Part shown: positions 44,784 through 52,157 of the stretch, in pieces
Layout: every line of letters starts with the position of its first letter
Position numbering within the stretch: the stretch's first letter is position 1
DNA from: Sandaracinaceae bacterium
GTDB lineage: Bacteria; Myxococcota_A; Polyangia; Polyangiales; JADJQN01
DNA length: 64,000 bases
Assembly: GCA_016712745.1 (NCBI GenBank)
Contig: JADJQN010000015.1
Coordinates: forward strand, 496,001-560,000
Direction of reading: 5' to 3'
Position numbers and translations under genes: made by a program
Notes under the pieces: model-generated
What the model saw: only the letters and a program-made list of their open reading frames with translations
Databases searched by the model: none
What the model was told of the DNA's origin: nothing

Positions 44784-45950
44784 TCATAGCCGTTGGGTGA
44801 GCATTCTTTCCACAAACGTGGCATCGAACTGCCCGGCGCGAAAACCCTCGTGGCCTAGGACCTTCCGGAGCAGCGGAATATTGGTCTTCTGGGGGCTCAT
44901 GGCCGTCTCCGCGATGACGCGATCGAGGGTCAACACCGACTGGTGCCGGGCTGGCGTGTAAGCGGTGACGTTGGCGACGATATCGTCGTATGAATCCAAA
45001 ATCCGGGTCCCGGGTGCAAATCCCGTCTCGATGCGAACCTTACCTGCGCCGATCGGAGGGAAGCGCGCTTCCTCCACAACGCCAGTCGCGGGCTCAGCGT
45101 CATCCCATGCAACGCGCGCTTCAATCGCGTGACCGGTGGGCGTGGCAACAAGCACCTCGTCTGGCATCGCTTCACCGGCCGCCAGGCGCATTTGCACTTC
45201 GACCAAATCGAGTCCGGTACACATCTCATGAAGCGCGTGTTCGGGCGTGAGACCGGGCGTGACGCCGAGGCAGTGATACACCCCGTCGGGATCGAGCAGA
45301 AATTTCACCGTGACTGGGCCGACGAGCTTCAAGGTTGAAGCAAGTCGTATCGCGGCTTCGTTCAGCGCTTCACGTACGTAGTCGCCATTCAGCAGAGCCG
45401 ACACTCCGGGCGCCGGCGATTCTGCGAGTAGGCGCTTTTTGTGATGACGCAAGCTGCACTCGCGCTCGCCGATCGTCACGAAGTCGAATGCCGCATCGCC
45501 GATCAATTGCACTTCGATGTGACGCGGAAAGGGAATCGGCTCTTCTCCTTTGGGAGGAGCCATGCGCACGCTGGTTTCGGCGGCCGCTGCACGTACGGCC
45601 GAATCGTCGGCGCACAGTGCGAGCATCTCGGCGCTGGGACCAACCCAACTCAATCCTTCGACGACGACGCGCTTCGCGAACTCGACATCGGTCGCCAGCA
45701 TTCCGTAGCCCGGGTGCACGGCGTCGGCGCCAGATTTTTTCGCGGCGTCGATCATGGCGTCGTGGGTCATGTACGAAGCAACGCCCGCTTCCGTCGAAAT
45801 CGCGATGACTTCGTCGCTCGCTTGGACGTGAATGGAATCGGAGTCGGCATCTCCGTGCACTGCGACCGTCGTGATGCTCATGCGCTTGCAGGTGCGCGCG
45901 ACACGGGCGGCGATTTCTCCACGACTGGCGAGCAGGATTTTTGTGAACAT
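44784..45950 (-). CDS. Biotin carboxylase-like pseudoenzyme
   Basis: 388 residues, about 60 fewer than AccC. N-terminal biotin-carboxylase fold: FTKILLASRGEIAARVARTCK, GADAVHPGYGMLATD. The ATP-grasp lid (the GGGGRGM glycine loop and flanks) is absent: CADDSAVRAAAAET leads directly to PRHIEVQLIGD. In the C-terminal part the strand with catalytic E-x-N-x-R reads CLGVTPGLTPEH, so the Glu, Asn and Arg that bind Mg-ATP and bicarbonate are lost, and the TVEFL glutamate is Lys (TVKFLL). Fold kept, chemistry lost. Possibly a regulatory subunit of acyl-CoA carboxylase or an unrelated binding protein. ATG 45950, divergent from ybeY. Confidence 0.85.
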   Translation of the reverse strand: MFTKILLASRGEIAARVARTCKRMSITTVAVHGDADSDSIHVQASDEVIAISTEAGVASYMTHDAMIDAAKKSGADAVHPGYGMLATDVEFAKRVVVEGLSWVGPSAEMLALCADDSAVRAAAAETSVRMAPPKGEEPIPFPRHIEVQLIGDAAFDFVTIGERECSLRHHKKRLLAESPAPGVSALLNGDYVREALNEAAIRLASTLKLVGPVTVKFLLDPDGVYHCLGVTPGLTPEHALHEMCTGLDLVEVQMRLAAGEAMPDEVLVATPTGHAIEARVAWDDAEPATGVVEEARFPPIGAGKVRIETGFAPGTRILDSYDDIVANVTAYTPARHQSVLTLDRVIAETAMSPQKTNIPLLRKVLGHEGFRAGQFDATFVERMLTQRL

Positions 45951-46007
45951 GGGTCGCGCAGCATATCACCTTGACCAACCGAGCGGGGAGGCCGCATCGT
46001 TGAGCCA

Positions 46008-46448
46008 ATGCCCGTTTCTGCTCGATGGCAAGGCGAAGGCCGCCCGCAAATCGCCACCAAAGTCATGGAAGCGCGCGCGAGGAAAATGCTACGCGCGCTC
46101 GGCTTGTCCGACGAAGAGCTTTCCATCGTGCTCTGTGATGACGCGACCATTCACGCGCTCAACCGTGACTATCGCGGCAAAGATAAACCCACCGATGTGC
46201 TGGCATTTGCGATGCGTGAGGGAGAGGGAGCGCGTTTTTCGGGCCCGATGTTAGGAGACGTGATCATTTCCTTGCCGACGGCAGTACGGCAGGCCCGTGA
46301 GCGCAAGCGAGACGTGCTCGACGAGGCGACCATGTTGCTGGCGCACGGCCTTTTGCACCTGCTGGGCTTCGATCATCGAAATCGGCAGGAAGAACGGCGA
46401 ATGAGCGCTCGCACCGATATGCTCGTCAGCGCCGCGCGCGCGCGCTAG
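46008..46448 (+). CDS. ybeY: Endoribonuclease YbeY
   Basis: 146-residue metal-dependent endoribonuclease that matures 16S rRNA ends and takes part in ribosome quality control. The zinc motif HGLLHLLGFDH (HGxLHLxGFDH) near residue 113 is intact, with LNRDYRGKDKPTDVLAFAM and GDVIISLPTA before it. ATG 46008. Starts 57 bases from the divergent biotin-carboxylase-like gene. Downstream gap (46449-46627) contains three DnaA boxes. Confidence 0.96.
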   Translation: MPVSARWQGEGRPQIATKVMEARARKMLRALGLSDEELSIVLCDDATIHALNRDYRGKDKPTDVLAFAMREGEGARFSGPMLGDVIISLPTAVRQARERKRDVLDEATMLLAHGLLHLLGFDHRNRQEERRMSARTDMLVSAARAR

Positions 46449-46450
46449 CT

Positions 46451-46609
46451 GATGTGGATAACGGTCACGTGTGCGGATAGCCAGCGCCGCTGGTCACTCC
46501 ACTTGCCAGCCCCCTGCAGTCGAAGAAGCAAAGCAAACGTAGGCGTTTAGTAAGTTATCCACTCCGGGCAGCCCGCACCGCCAGCAGATGGGCGATGCCC
46601 TGTGGATAA
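46451..46609. promoter_or_regulatory. DnaA-box cluster
   Basis: Three near-consensus DnaA boxes (TTATCCACA): reverse TGTGGATAA at 46451-46459 and 46601-46609, and forward TTATCCACT at 46555-46563, all in the 179-base gap after ybeY. The middle third is locally richer in A/T. Could be an origin-associated cluster, a DnaA-regulated promoter, or a titration site. Confidence 0.6.
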
Positions 46610-46627
46610 GTTGTGAGTCTTTCGTGG

Positions 46628-47182
46628 CTAACGCCTCTGGCTCAGCCACGCGACTAGCAGAATTGCCGCTACTACAGCCACTGCCGCGCTTTCCCAGCGG
46701 CGATGGGCTGTGGGTTTTTTCACCGCACTGCGCTCGCGCTCGATGGGAAACCTCACCTCGGCGATGGTCTCCTCTTCCATATTGACCAGCAGAACGCCGT
46801 CGACGTCGAATGCCACGCAGTATTCGAGAAGCTGACGACGCGTGCTTGTGGTTTGCACACTGGGCGCGTGTTCGCCGGTTTTCACCTCGGCGATAAAGGT
46901 GCGGTCGCCGCGCGTCACCAAGAGGTCCGCGCGCAAATCGATTTCATGCTCGGTTTCGCCGACAAAGACGTTGAAAACCTGGGGCACCTGCCGCCGGGTG
47001 ATTGTGAACCCCGAACGCTCGAGCAAGCTTTCCGCGTTCAGTTCGCCGCGCATTGCGCGCGAGCTGCGCCGCTTGGCTTTGATGCTTCGGTACGAGCTTC
47101 GCAGCGCATACGCGAGCATGAGAGTGATCACGGCCCCGCACGCAGCACCGAAGAGGAGAAGTTTCACTGCATCCTGGGACAT
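46628..47182 (-). CDS. Membrane-anchored PD-(D/E)XK nuclease-like protein
   Basis: 184 residues with a membrane helix at both ends (AACGAVITLMLAYALRSSY and SAAVAVVAAILLVAWL). The middle has a restriction-endonuclease-like core: E in ESLLERSGF, D in IDLRADLLVTRGD, and the E-x-K pair in FIAEVKTGEH. The order E...D...ExK is that of the PD-(D/E)XK superfamily. I cannot tie it to a known family; close calls such as NERD or VRR nucleases lack the paired helices. ATG 47182. Function unknown: membrane-associated nucleic-acid cleavage or a structural domain. Confidence 0.72.
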   Translation of the reverse strand: MSQDAVKLLLFGAACGAVITLMLAYALRSSYRSIKAKRRSSRAMRGELNAESLLERSGFTITRRQVPQVFNVFVGETEHEIDLRADLLVTRGDRTFIAEVKTGEHAPSVQTTSTRRQLLEYCVAFDVDGVLLVNMEEETIAEVRFPIERERSAVKKPTAHRRWESAAVAVVAAILLVAWLSQRR

Positions 47183-47506
47183 CGAGCCCGATCCAACGGG
47201 ACAACGCTCGTCCGGTCAAAGATCCCGCTTACAACGCCGGAAAAACGCCTTGCTATGCCTTGGGCGATCGTTTGGGATCACCTCGAATCGGTCTAAATTC
47301 GGCCTCAAAACGCACTTAGGCGATTTTTGCGACGTTTTTTTGGATCTTTTAGCAAAAAGCACTTGTCAGAGCGAAAACGGGCGTGCATAGATGAGCGCCA
47401 CGACAGCGGAGAGCCCTAAAAACAAGGGGGATCCGAGGCCGGCAGGTGTTGGGACTTTAGTTGTACCTGTAGTTATTGCGGGCAGTTTTTCACAAGGAGA
47501 ATCACC
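47183..47506 (+). promoter_or_regulatory. Upstream region of the HU-like gene with promoter candidate
   Basis: A 324-base gap without gene. An A/T-rich stretch (47331-47358) precedes a candidate sigma-70 promoter: -35 CTTGTC at 47362-47367 and -10 CATAGAT at 47386-47392, 18 bases apart. A ribosome site CAAGGAG precedes the HU ATG at 47507. No other feature was seen. The promoter call is weak. Confidence 0.35.
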
Positions 47507-47818
47507 ATGGCAGCAAAGCGCATGACCAAGTCGCAGATCATCGGCGAACTTGCAGAGAAGACGGGCATCTCGAAGAAGGATGTCAGCGGAATTTTCGGCG
47601 GTCTCTCAGAGCTCGTGAAGCGTGAGCTTGGCAAGAAGGGCCCGGGCGAGTTCGTTGTTCCGGATATGTTCAAGCTCAAGGTCCGCCTTATCGCGGCCAA
47701 GAAGGAGCGTCGCGGTATCGACCCCTTCACCAAGCAAGAGCGCACCTTCCCGGCAAAGCCGGCTTCGAAGAAGATCCGTGCAACGGCTCTTAAGAAGCTC
47801 AAAGATCTTATCAAGTGA
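47507..47818 (+). CDS. HU family DNA-binding protein (divergent)
   Basis: 103-residue HU/IHF-type nucleoid protein. N-terminal helices MTKSQIIGELAEKTGISKKDVSGIFGGL match HU, then the beta-arm region GEFVVPDMFKLKVRLIAAKKERRGIDPFTKQERTFPAKP. The usual GFGTF turn is PDMFKL, and the arm proline is in IDPFTK; the C terminus is very basic (KKIRATALKKLKDLIK). It binds and bends DNA. ATG 47507, with CAAGGAGAATCACC before it. Followed by two hairpin terminators. Confidence 0.93.
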   Translation: MAAKRMTKSQIIGELAEKTGISKKDVSGIFGGLSELVKRELGKKGPGEFVVPDMFKLKVRLIAAKKERRGIDPFTKQERTFPAKPASKKIRATALKKLKDLIK

Positions 47819-47824
47819 TCCGCT

Positions 47825-47848
47825 GAGGCTGCTTCGGCAGTCTCTTTT
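47825..47848 (+). terminator. Rho-independent terminator 1 of HU gene
   Basis: Stem GAGGCTGC / GCAGTCTC (one G-T pair) with a TTCG tetraloop, followed by TTTT, six bases after the HU TGA. Confidence 0.8.
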
Positions 47849-47863
47849 GATTGCGAGATTTGG

Positions 47864-47894
47864 AAAGCCGTCGGCGAAAGCCGGCGGCTTTTTT
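47864..47894 (+). terminator. Rho-independent terminator 2 of HU gene
   Basis: Stem AAAGCCGTCGGC / GCCGGCGGCTTT (one G-T pair) with a GAAA loop, followed by a T-run of six. Symmetric A/T ends let it also stop transcription from the opposite membrane-protein gene. Confidence 0.88.
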
Positions 47895-47896
47895 CG

Positions 47897-48352
47897 TTAG
47901 CGCGCCCGCGGCCGTGCGATAGCGACAGCAAGGACAACGATCGCAGAGACCCACTTCGCGCATGTCAGGTAACCCAGATAGCCCGGGACGTCGAAGTCGT
48001 CGTGAGTGAGTAGAGTGAAGATTGTGAAGGTCTCCGCCAAGTCGAACGCTCCTGGTACCAGCGCGATCCAGTGCAAAGGACGCCCTTCAAAGCGGCGGAG
48101 AAACACGCGCAAGAGGAATGCGCTGTAGACGCAAATCAAACCAAAGTCGATGCACTCGACGCGCAGATACGCCGAGCGTCCTTCGGCACCAATGTCGACG
48201 AGAAAGTCGTGGGCGGTTTGCGCTGAGTAAAAGAAGCGCGTGTCGAGCGTCTGCGACGGACCGATCGCAACGAGCGTTGCCGAAGTCGCCATCGCAACCA
48301 GACCCAGCACGATTGTGTAAGGGTCAAGAATACCCTTCCAGGAGCTCACCAT
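47897..48352 (-). CDS. Hypothetical integral membrane protein
   Basis: 151-residue protein with four hydrophobic segments (IVLGLVAMATSATLVAIG, ECIDFGLICVYSAFLLRVF, WIALVPGAFDLAETFTIF, AKWVSAIVVLAVAIA). Glu in FDLAETFT lies inside a helix. No family recognised. ATG 48352 is chosen over the frame extension to 48598, which overlaps the TetR gene. It follows the TetR gene by 44 bases and may belong to the same operon. Confidence 0.65.
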   Translation of the reverse strand: MVSSWKGILDPYTIVLGLVAMATSATLVAIGPSQTLDTRFFYSAQTAHDFLVDIGAEGRSAYLRVECIDFGLICVYSAFLLRVFLRRFEGRPLHWIALVPGAFDLAETFTIFTLLTHDDFDVPGYLGYLTCAKWVSAIVVLAVAIARPRAR

Positions 48353-48396
48353 TGCCGCCTCAGCGCCTGCACAAGCGATTTTTCCATGCCCTGTAG

Positions 48397-49110
48397 TCAG
48401 CGCGGAGCGGGCAGAAGGCCTGTCACAGCGAGAGCCCCCGTGATCATCGCGCGCATCGGCGCCGCGTCTTCGCCGCTCACGGATGAGATCAGCATTGGTA
48501 GAGCCTGCCCAACCAATGCCGCCAGCATGCGAGCTCGCGCCTGGTCCTTCGACTTGTCGAAAAGCACTGCGATCACAAACGTCATCGTAAAGGCCCAAAG
48601 TGCGCTTGCTGCGGCGTCGCGTAGCTCGGCAGGCACGTCGGGGTGGTCGACGACAATGCGCATGGTGGCGATTGCCTCTTCGCGTACTTTCGACGTCTCA
48701 TCCGAAAATACAGCGAGCGGATTGGTCGGATCGAGAGCTACGCGACTGAGGGCAATGAAGAGCTCACGATCCCGAGCCAGCTCCTCCATTCGGAATTCGA
48801 GCACGGCCTGAACGCGCGCTGCGAGTGACTTAATCTTCGGCATGTCCTGCTCGACACGTCGTGCGAAACCCGTCTGCAGCATTTCGTAGTAGCTGAGGAC
48901 AATCGCCTCTTTGCTAGGGAAGTAGTGGTACGCCAAACCGAGTGAGACCTCAGCCGCTTCGGCGATCGCTCGCATGGTCGTCGCGTCAAAGCCCCGCTTG
49001 CGAATGAGTTTGAGCGACGCTTTCACAATGCGCGCGCGGGTCGCTGCGCCGTCCTCGCGGTGACGTACAGCGCGCGCGCGCCTTGCTTTGGGAGCTGCTT
49101 TCTTAGGCAT
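48397..49110 (-). CDS. TetR family transcriptional regulator
   Basis: 237-residue repressor. Helix-turn-helix at about residues 23-68: RARIVKASLKLIRKRGFDATT, RAIAEAAEVSLGLAYHYFPSKEAI. The remaining helices form the ligand domain, unlike any I can place. ATG 49110; the 12-residue N terminus is lysine/arginine-rich. Third gene of a minus-strand cluster (membrane protein, DCC protein, TetR) with gaps of at most one base, so it is probably autoregulated through the two palindromes upstream at 49998 and 50049. Confidence 0.93.
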   Translation of the reverse strand: MPKKAAPKARRARAVRHREDGAATRARIVKASLKLIRKRGFDATTMRAIAEAAEVSLGLAYHYFPSKEAIVLSYYEMLQTGFARRVEQDMPKIKSLAARVQAVLEFRMEELARDRELFIALSRVALDPTNPLAVFSDETSKVREEAIATMRIVVDHPDVPAELRDAAASALWAFTMTFVIAVLFDKSKDQARARMLAALVGQALPMLISSVSGEDAAPMRAMITGALAVTGLLPAPR

Positions 49111-49111
49111 G

Positions 49112-49564
49112 CTAGGTGCGGTGTACTTTCGCAGCACAATGAGCATTCGTACACACCGGAATGCCCATCAACTGCCCCGCAAAGACCCGGTGCGCGGCGA
49201 GCCAGTCGAAGAAGAACGACGAGAGCTCGTGAAGAATCGGAAAATCAAGCCAAGTCGCGAATGTGTGCCACCCGGCACTTGCCCACAGCACCATGCGAAA
49301 CGCGTTCGCCCCAGCCCACACCGCGCCGTCGCTCGTTGCTACGTGGAGCTCATCGCATAGGCCCGGGCATGCAGCCCTCATCGCAACGGCGTCCTGACCA
49401 CGCGCATCGACCCAACGAAGAGGAATCAGCGCGGCACGCTTTGCAAAGAGCGTCCGGCAGTGCGCGCACATTGTGCACGCACCGTCGAAGTAGACCGTCA
49501 GGTCAGACACCCGCGGATGGAGCGGCGGCGCTGGCAGTCTGTACGTAACCAGATTGTTGTGCAT
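49112..49564 (-). CDS. DCC-family thiol-disulfide oxidoreductase (DUF393)
   Basis: 150-residue thioredoxin-fold protein; the domain starts VYFDGACTMCAHCRTLF, with DGxCxxC. A C-terminal cysteine pair (CTNAHC) is an extra. Substrate unknown. Overlaps the preceding membrane-protein gene by 62 bases (49503-49564), which indicates tight coupling. Ends one base before TetR ATG. Confidence 0.88.
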   Translation of the reverse strand: MHNNLVTYRLPAPPLHPRVSDLTVYFDGACTMCAHCRTLFAKRAALIPLRWVDARGQDAVAMRAACPGLCDELHVATSDGAVWAGANAFRMVLWASAGWHTFATWLDFPILHELSSFFFDWLAAHRVFAGQLMGIPVCTNAHCAAKVHRT

Positions 49565-49970
49565 AGGGATTCACCCAGGTGTCAGGACGAAAGGGGGCCA
49601 GTTGATTGCGACTGCGTGTGCGCGAGCGGATGCGCTGAAAGACAAGCAGGTTGGCGAAGTGCATGACCGCGAGAGTGAGCAAGAGAGTGCCCAGCTTCGT
49701 GGACAGAGTCTCGATTGCTTCTTGCAAGGTCGACGCGCGGCCACCCTTCAGCTGCAACGCCGACCATCCCAAGTTGACCAGGTAGAAGCCCACCACCAAG
49801 AGTTTGTTCACCGCGCGAGCCAACTCGTCCTTTTCCGGAAACACGTCGCGCAGAAAGAGTGCACCGTTGCTGCCTAGCACCCGCGCCAACCATACCGTAA
49901 GACCGATGCTCACCGCGGCGTATAAGCCGTAGACGGCGGGCAAGAGCACATTGCTTTCCCAGGGATTCAT
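49503..49970 (-). CDS. Hypothetical membrane protein
   Basis: 155 residues with three or four hydrophobic helices (LLPAVYGLYAAVSIGLTVWLARVLG, NKLLVVGFYLVNLGWSALQL, LGTLLLTLAVMHFANLLVFQRI). The C-terminal 40 residues are polar. ATG 49970 has GAGGAGGACGAT before it. First gene of the operon under the palindromes. Overlaps the DCC gene at its end. No family recognised. Confidence 0.7.
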   Translation of the reverse strand: MNPWESNVLLPAVYGLYAAVSIGLTVWLARVLGSNGALFLRDVFPEKDELARAVNKLLVVGFYLVNLGWSALQLKGGRASTLQEAIETLSTKLGTLLLTLAVMHFANLLVFQRIRSRTRSRNQLAPFRPDTWVNPYAQQSGYVQTASAAAPSAGV

Positions 49971-49997
49971 ATCGTCCTCCTCGAACCAACTAAACGT

Positions 49998-50009
49998 TGA
50001 ACACGTTCA
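49998..50009. promoter_or_regulatory. TetR-type operator, near-perfect copy
   Basis: TGAACACGTTCA, 12 bases, symmetric except the centre pair. It lies 28 bases before the ATG of the operon and matches the second copy at 50049, centre-to-centre 51 bases. Proposed site for the TetR protein coded in the same operon. Confidence 0.6.
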
Positions 50010-50048
50010 GTACATGCCTTGGCCGAGAAACTTCGTCAACAGTTTTGT

Positions 50049-50060
50049 TGAACGCGTTCA
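50049..50060. promoter_or_regulatory. TetR-type operator, perfect copy
   Basis: TGAACGCGTTCA, a perfect 12-base palindrome, flanked by GT/G- and -GT on the two sides like the first copy. About five helical turns separate the two centres, so two dimers could bind the same face. Confidence 0.62.
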
Positions 50061-50413
50061 GTTAAACTTCGCAAACGCGAAAAAGCGCGGCCTTTTTAGG
50101 GTCGCGCTTCTTTAGCCTTCGCTGTAGCCGTCGCGCTAGGGCGAGCAGTATCGGTGTGCGGCGGCCGCGCTGCGATAGGCAGCGGAGTCGATGGCCGAGC
50201 AATGCGAGCGCATATTGCTCTTGAGAGCGGTGACCTGATCCCACGTGAGAGCCATTGGCTCGAATACGATCGGGAAATCTTGATGGCTTGCGTCGGCCAA
50301 GAGCGAGGATGACCCGAAGCAACTTCGATCGACATGCCGAATCCGATGTACGGCTCGTGGGAACGCACGCGCCGTCAGTAGGCGATGTCGCTGTGTGGCT
50401 AGGAGAGGGCGGG

Positions 50414-50584
50414 CTACTTGCCCTTGTACTCCATCATGCCCTTCATCACGCCGGTTGCAGCTTCGGCAACTTCGTCCTCTTCGCGTGCCCGATCGGCGCA
50501 ATCTTCGCAGACGCGAACCTTCTTGCCACCGATTTTCACGGCTACCAGACTCTCAACTTCGTTTCCACACTCTTTGCACTCCAT
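50414..50584 (-). CDS. Small zinc-ribbon protein (56 aa)
   Basis: 56-residue frame from ATG 50584 to TAG 50414. CGGAGGAGCACG precedes the start, a strong ribosome site. It has two CxxC pairs (MECKECGNEV and VRVCEDCADR), 22 residues apart, as in a zinc ribbon, then an acidic helix and a tail ending MMEYKGK. A protein of this kind occurs in myxobacteria but its role is unknown to me. Same strand as the downstream operon, but separated by 443 bases. Confidence 0.72.
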   Translation of the reverse strand: MECKECGNEVESLVAVKIGGKKVRVCEDCADRAREEDEVAEAATGVMKGMMEYKGK

Positions 50585-50646
50585 CGTGCTCCTCCGGGTA
50601 TGCCAAGCGATGATATCTCAACTCGCCGCGTCGATGCTGCTGAGTT

Positions 50647-52080
50647 TCACGGCACCACCGGCGCGGGCGGAGGCGGCAGAGCGCCGCTCGACGGCGTCAC
50701 ACTCGCGCCCGCTGGTTCTTGCGGGGGCGTCGTCGGCGGGGGATTGGGCGCCTCCGTGCGAGCAGGCGGAAGGCGCGGCATGAAACTTGTGGCTAGATTC
50801 AGCAAGCGCTCCACCTGACCTTGGCTGAGCTCCATGTGAAAATGCATTTCCGCGGCTTCGCAGGCGAGCGTTGAGTGTTGCATCGGCCCGGAGAGGCCGA
50901 TGAGCGCCGCGATGGTGCTGCGCGCGAAGAAGAGTCGTTGTTCGTTCCAGACCACTTGCGCTGCTCGACACTCTTCCTGCGTAGCAAACTCGCCCGTTGC
51001 AGCGACCACGACCGTGTCATTCGGCGTTTCGCTCACCCCAGCGTGCAAGCTTGCGGGAATGATGTTGGCTTGCACGCCGCGCACGAAGTTGTGCGCGCCT
51101 TCAACGTCAGCCGCGATCGCCTCGCCTTCGCCAAGTGCGAGCAGTGCATCGGCCTCGCTGATAAGTTCGGCGGTCGGCGCTGCGTTCGGCCCTGCGTCGA
51201 TGCGATGGTTCAGCTCGTCGGCCCGCGCGCGAGCGACAGCAAGCACGCGCGGTAGGTCGTCAGGACGCGTAATCGTGAACTGGTTGGGGCCCACCAGGGC
51301 GATCCGGCGCTCGACGTCGTCGAGGTTTGGCCACGGCGCGACGGGTATGCCATTTTCCGTCGTCCATTCCGCCGTCGTACCGCGCGCCTCGGCCATCATT
51401 GCGACAATGCGCTCGACGCGTGCCGTGTCCCCGGTGTAGCGCCCGCTAATGACCCAGTTCTCACGTTGCAAGTTGGTTGAAGCAATCATCAACCGATCAA
51501 GATCTTCGATAGGGTTGATGTCGGATCCGTTCAGCAAGAGCTGCCAATCCGGGACCGCCTGCATGAAGGCCGCAACTTGGCTATGCATGCGTGACGCGCG
51601 AATCCGTTGAAGGTCGAAGCGCACGCTGAGCTGCGCGCCGGGCGGCGCATACATCGTCAGCGCACCACGCGGTGCTGTGCCGGGGCCGCCTGCGTCTGAG
51701 CCAGCATTCGCTAGCATAGTGGCGTCGCCTCGGCCGCCGTCAGAAATGCCGCCATCGCGACGACGTCGTCGCCCTGCGTCTTCCACTCCGCCGTCGAGGC
51801 CTGCGTGGCCGGGACCGTCTCCACCCAGCGTTGAGCCTGCGGGAGCGGTCGCGGGTGTTGGAACAGGCGCTGCGGCTGTCGGCGCCGCAGCGACTGTCAC
51901 GCCTTCAGTCAGACCAAACTCGACTTCGCTAGGTAGAAAGAAGTCGACCTGCAGCCTGGGCCCTGTGTTTCCGAAAAGAATGAGCAGCAGCACCCCACAG
52001 TGGATAAGCAATGAGCCGCCGATCCCGATCAGGACTCGGGCCGGGATTGACGGCGTTTTCACTGTGACGGGTGCGCTCAT
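50647..52080 (-). CDS. Hypothetical membrane-anchored protein
   Basis: 477 residues. One N-terminal helix (RVLIGIGGSLLIHCGVLLLILFG), resembling the anchor of TonB/ExbD-like proteins, then an Ala/Pro/Gly-rich linker (about 65-145) and a soluble domain from about 150 (YAPPGAQLSVRFDLQRIR, MIASTNLQRENWVISGRY) to 430, ending in a Pro-rich tail. I cannot name the domain. Its length and Gly/Asp-rich linker suggest an exported sensor or scaffold. ATG 52080. Divergent from the transpeptidase gene by 77 bases. Confidence 0.68.
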   Translation of the reverse strand: MSAPVTVKTPSIPARVLIGIGGSLLIHCGVLLLILFGNTGPRLQVDFFLPSEVEFGLTEGVTVAAAPTAAAPVPTPATAPAGSTLGGDGPGHAGLDGGVEDAGRRRRRDGGISDGGRGDATMLANAGSDAGGPGTAPRGALTMYAPPGAQLSVRFDLQRIRASRMHSQVAAFMQAVPDWQLLLNGSDINPIEDLDRLMIASTNLQRENWVISGRYTGDTARVERIVAMMAEARGTTAEWTTENGIPVAPWPNLDDVERRIALVGPNQFTITRPDDLPRVLAVARARADELNHRIDAGPNAAPTAELISEADALLALGEGEAIAADVEGAHNFVRGVQANIIPASLHAGVSETPNDTVVVAATGEFATQEECRAAQVVWNEQRLFFARSTIAALIGLSGPMQHSTLACEAAEMHFHMELSQGQVERLLNLATSFMPRLPPARTEAPNPPPTTPPQEPAGASVTPSSGALPPPPAPVVP

Positions 52081-52157
52081 TCGAGAAGGTGCAAAAGGTG
52101 GCTCAGAGCGAGATCTTTCGCAAAGGCCAACTGCCGCTCTGAACCTTTTCGGGTAGT

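Larger units (their letters stand above)
49971..50413. other. Intergenic region with operators, otherwise empty
   Basis: 443 bases between the divergent-looking operon start and the 56-residue gene. Two palindromic operators lie at 49998-50009 and 50049-50060. The rest (50062-50413) has only short frames without a ribosome site or family resemblance; I see no supported gene in it. Confidence 0.6.

Noticed and set aside
46451..46609. Full chromosome replication origin (oriC)
   Set aside because: Only three DnaA boxes, no dnaA or gidA/rpmH neighbourhood and no clear A/T-rich 13-mers; annotated only as a DnaA-box cluster.
50062..50413. Short frames on the minus strand (e.g. 50096-50368 and 50136-50501)
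   Set aside because: No ribosome site, no hydrophobic or domain pattern, Ser/Arg-rich composition typical of noncoding GC-rich DNA.
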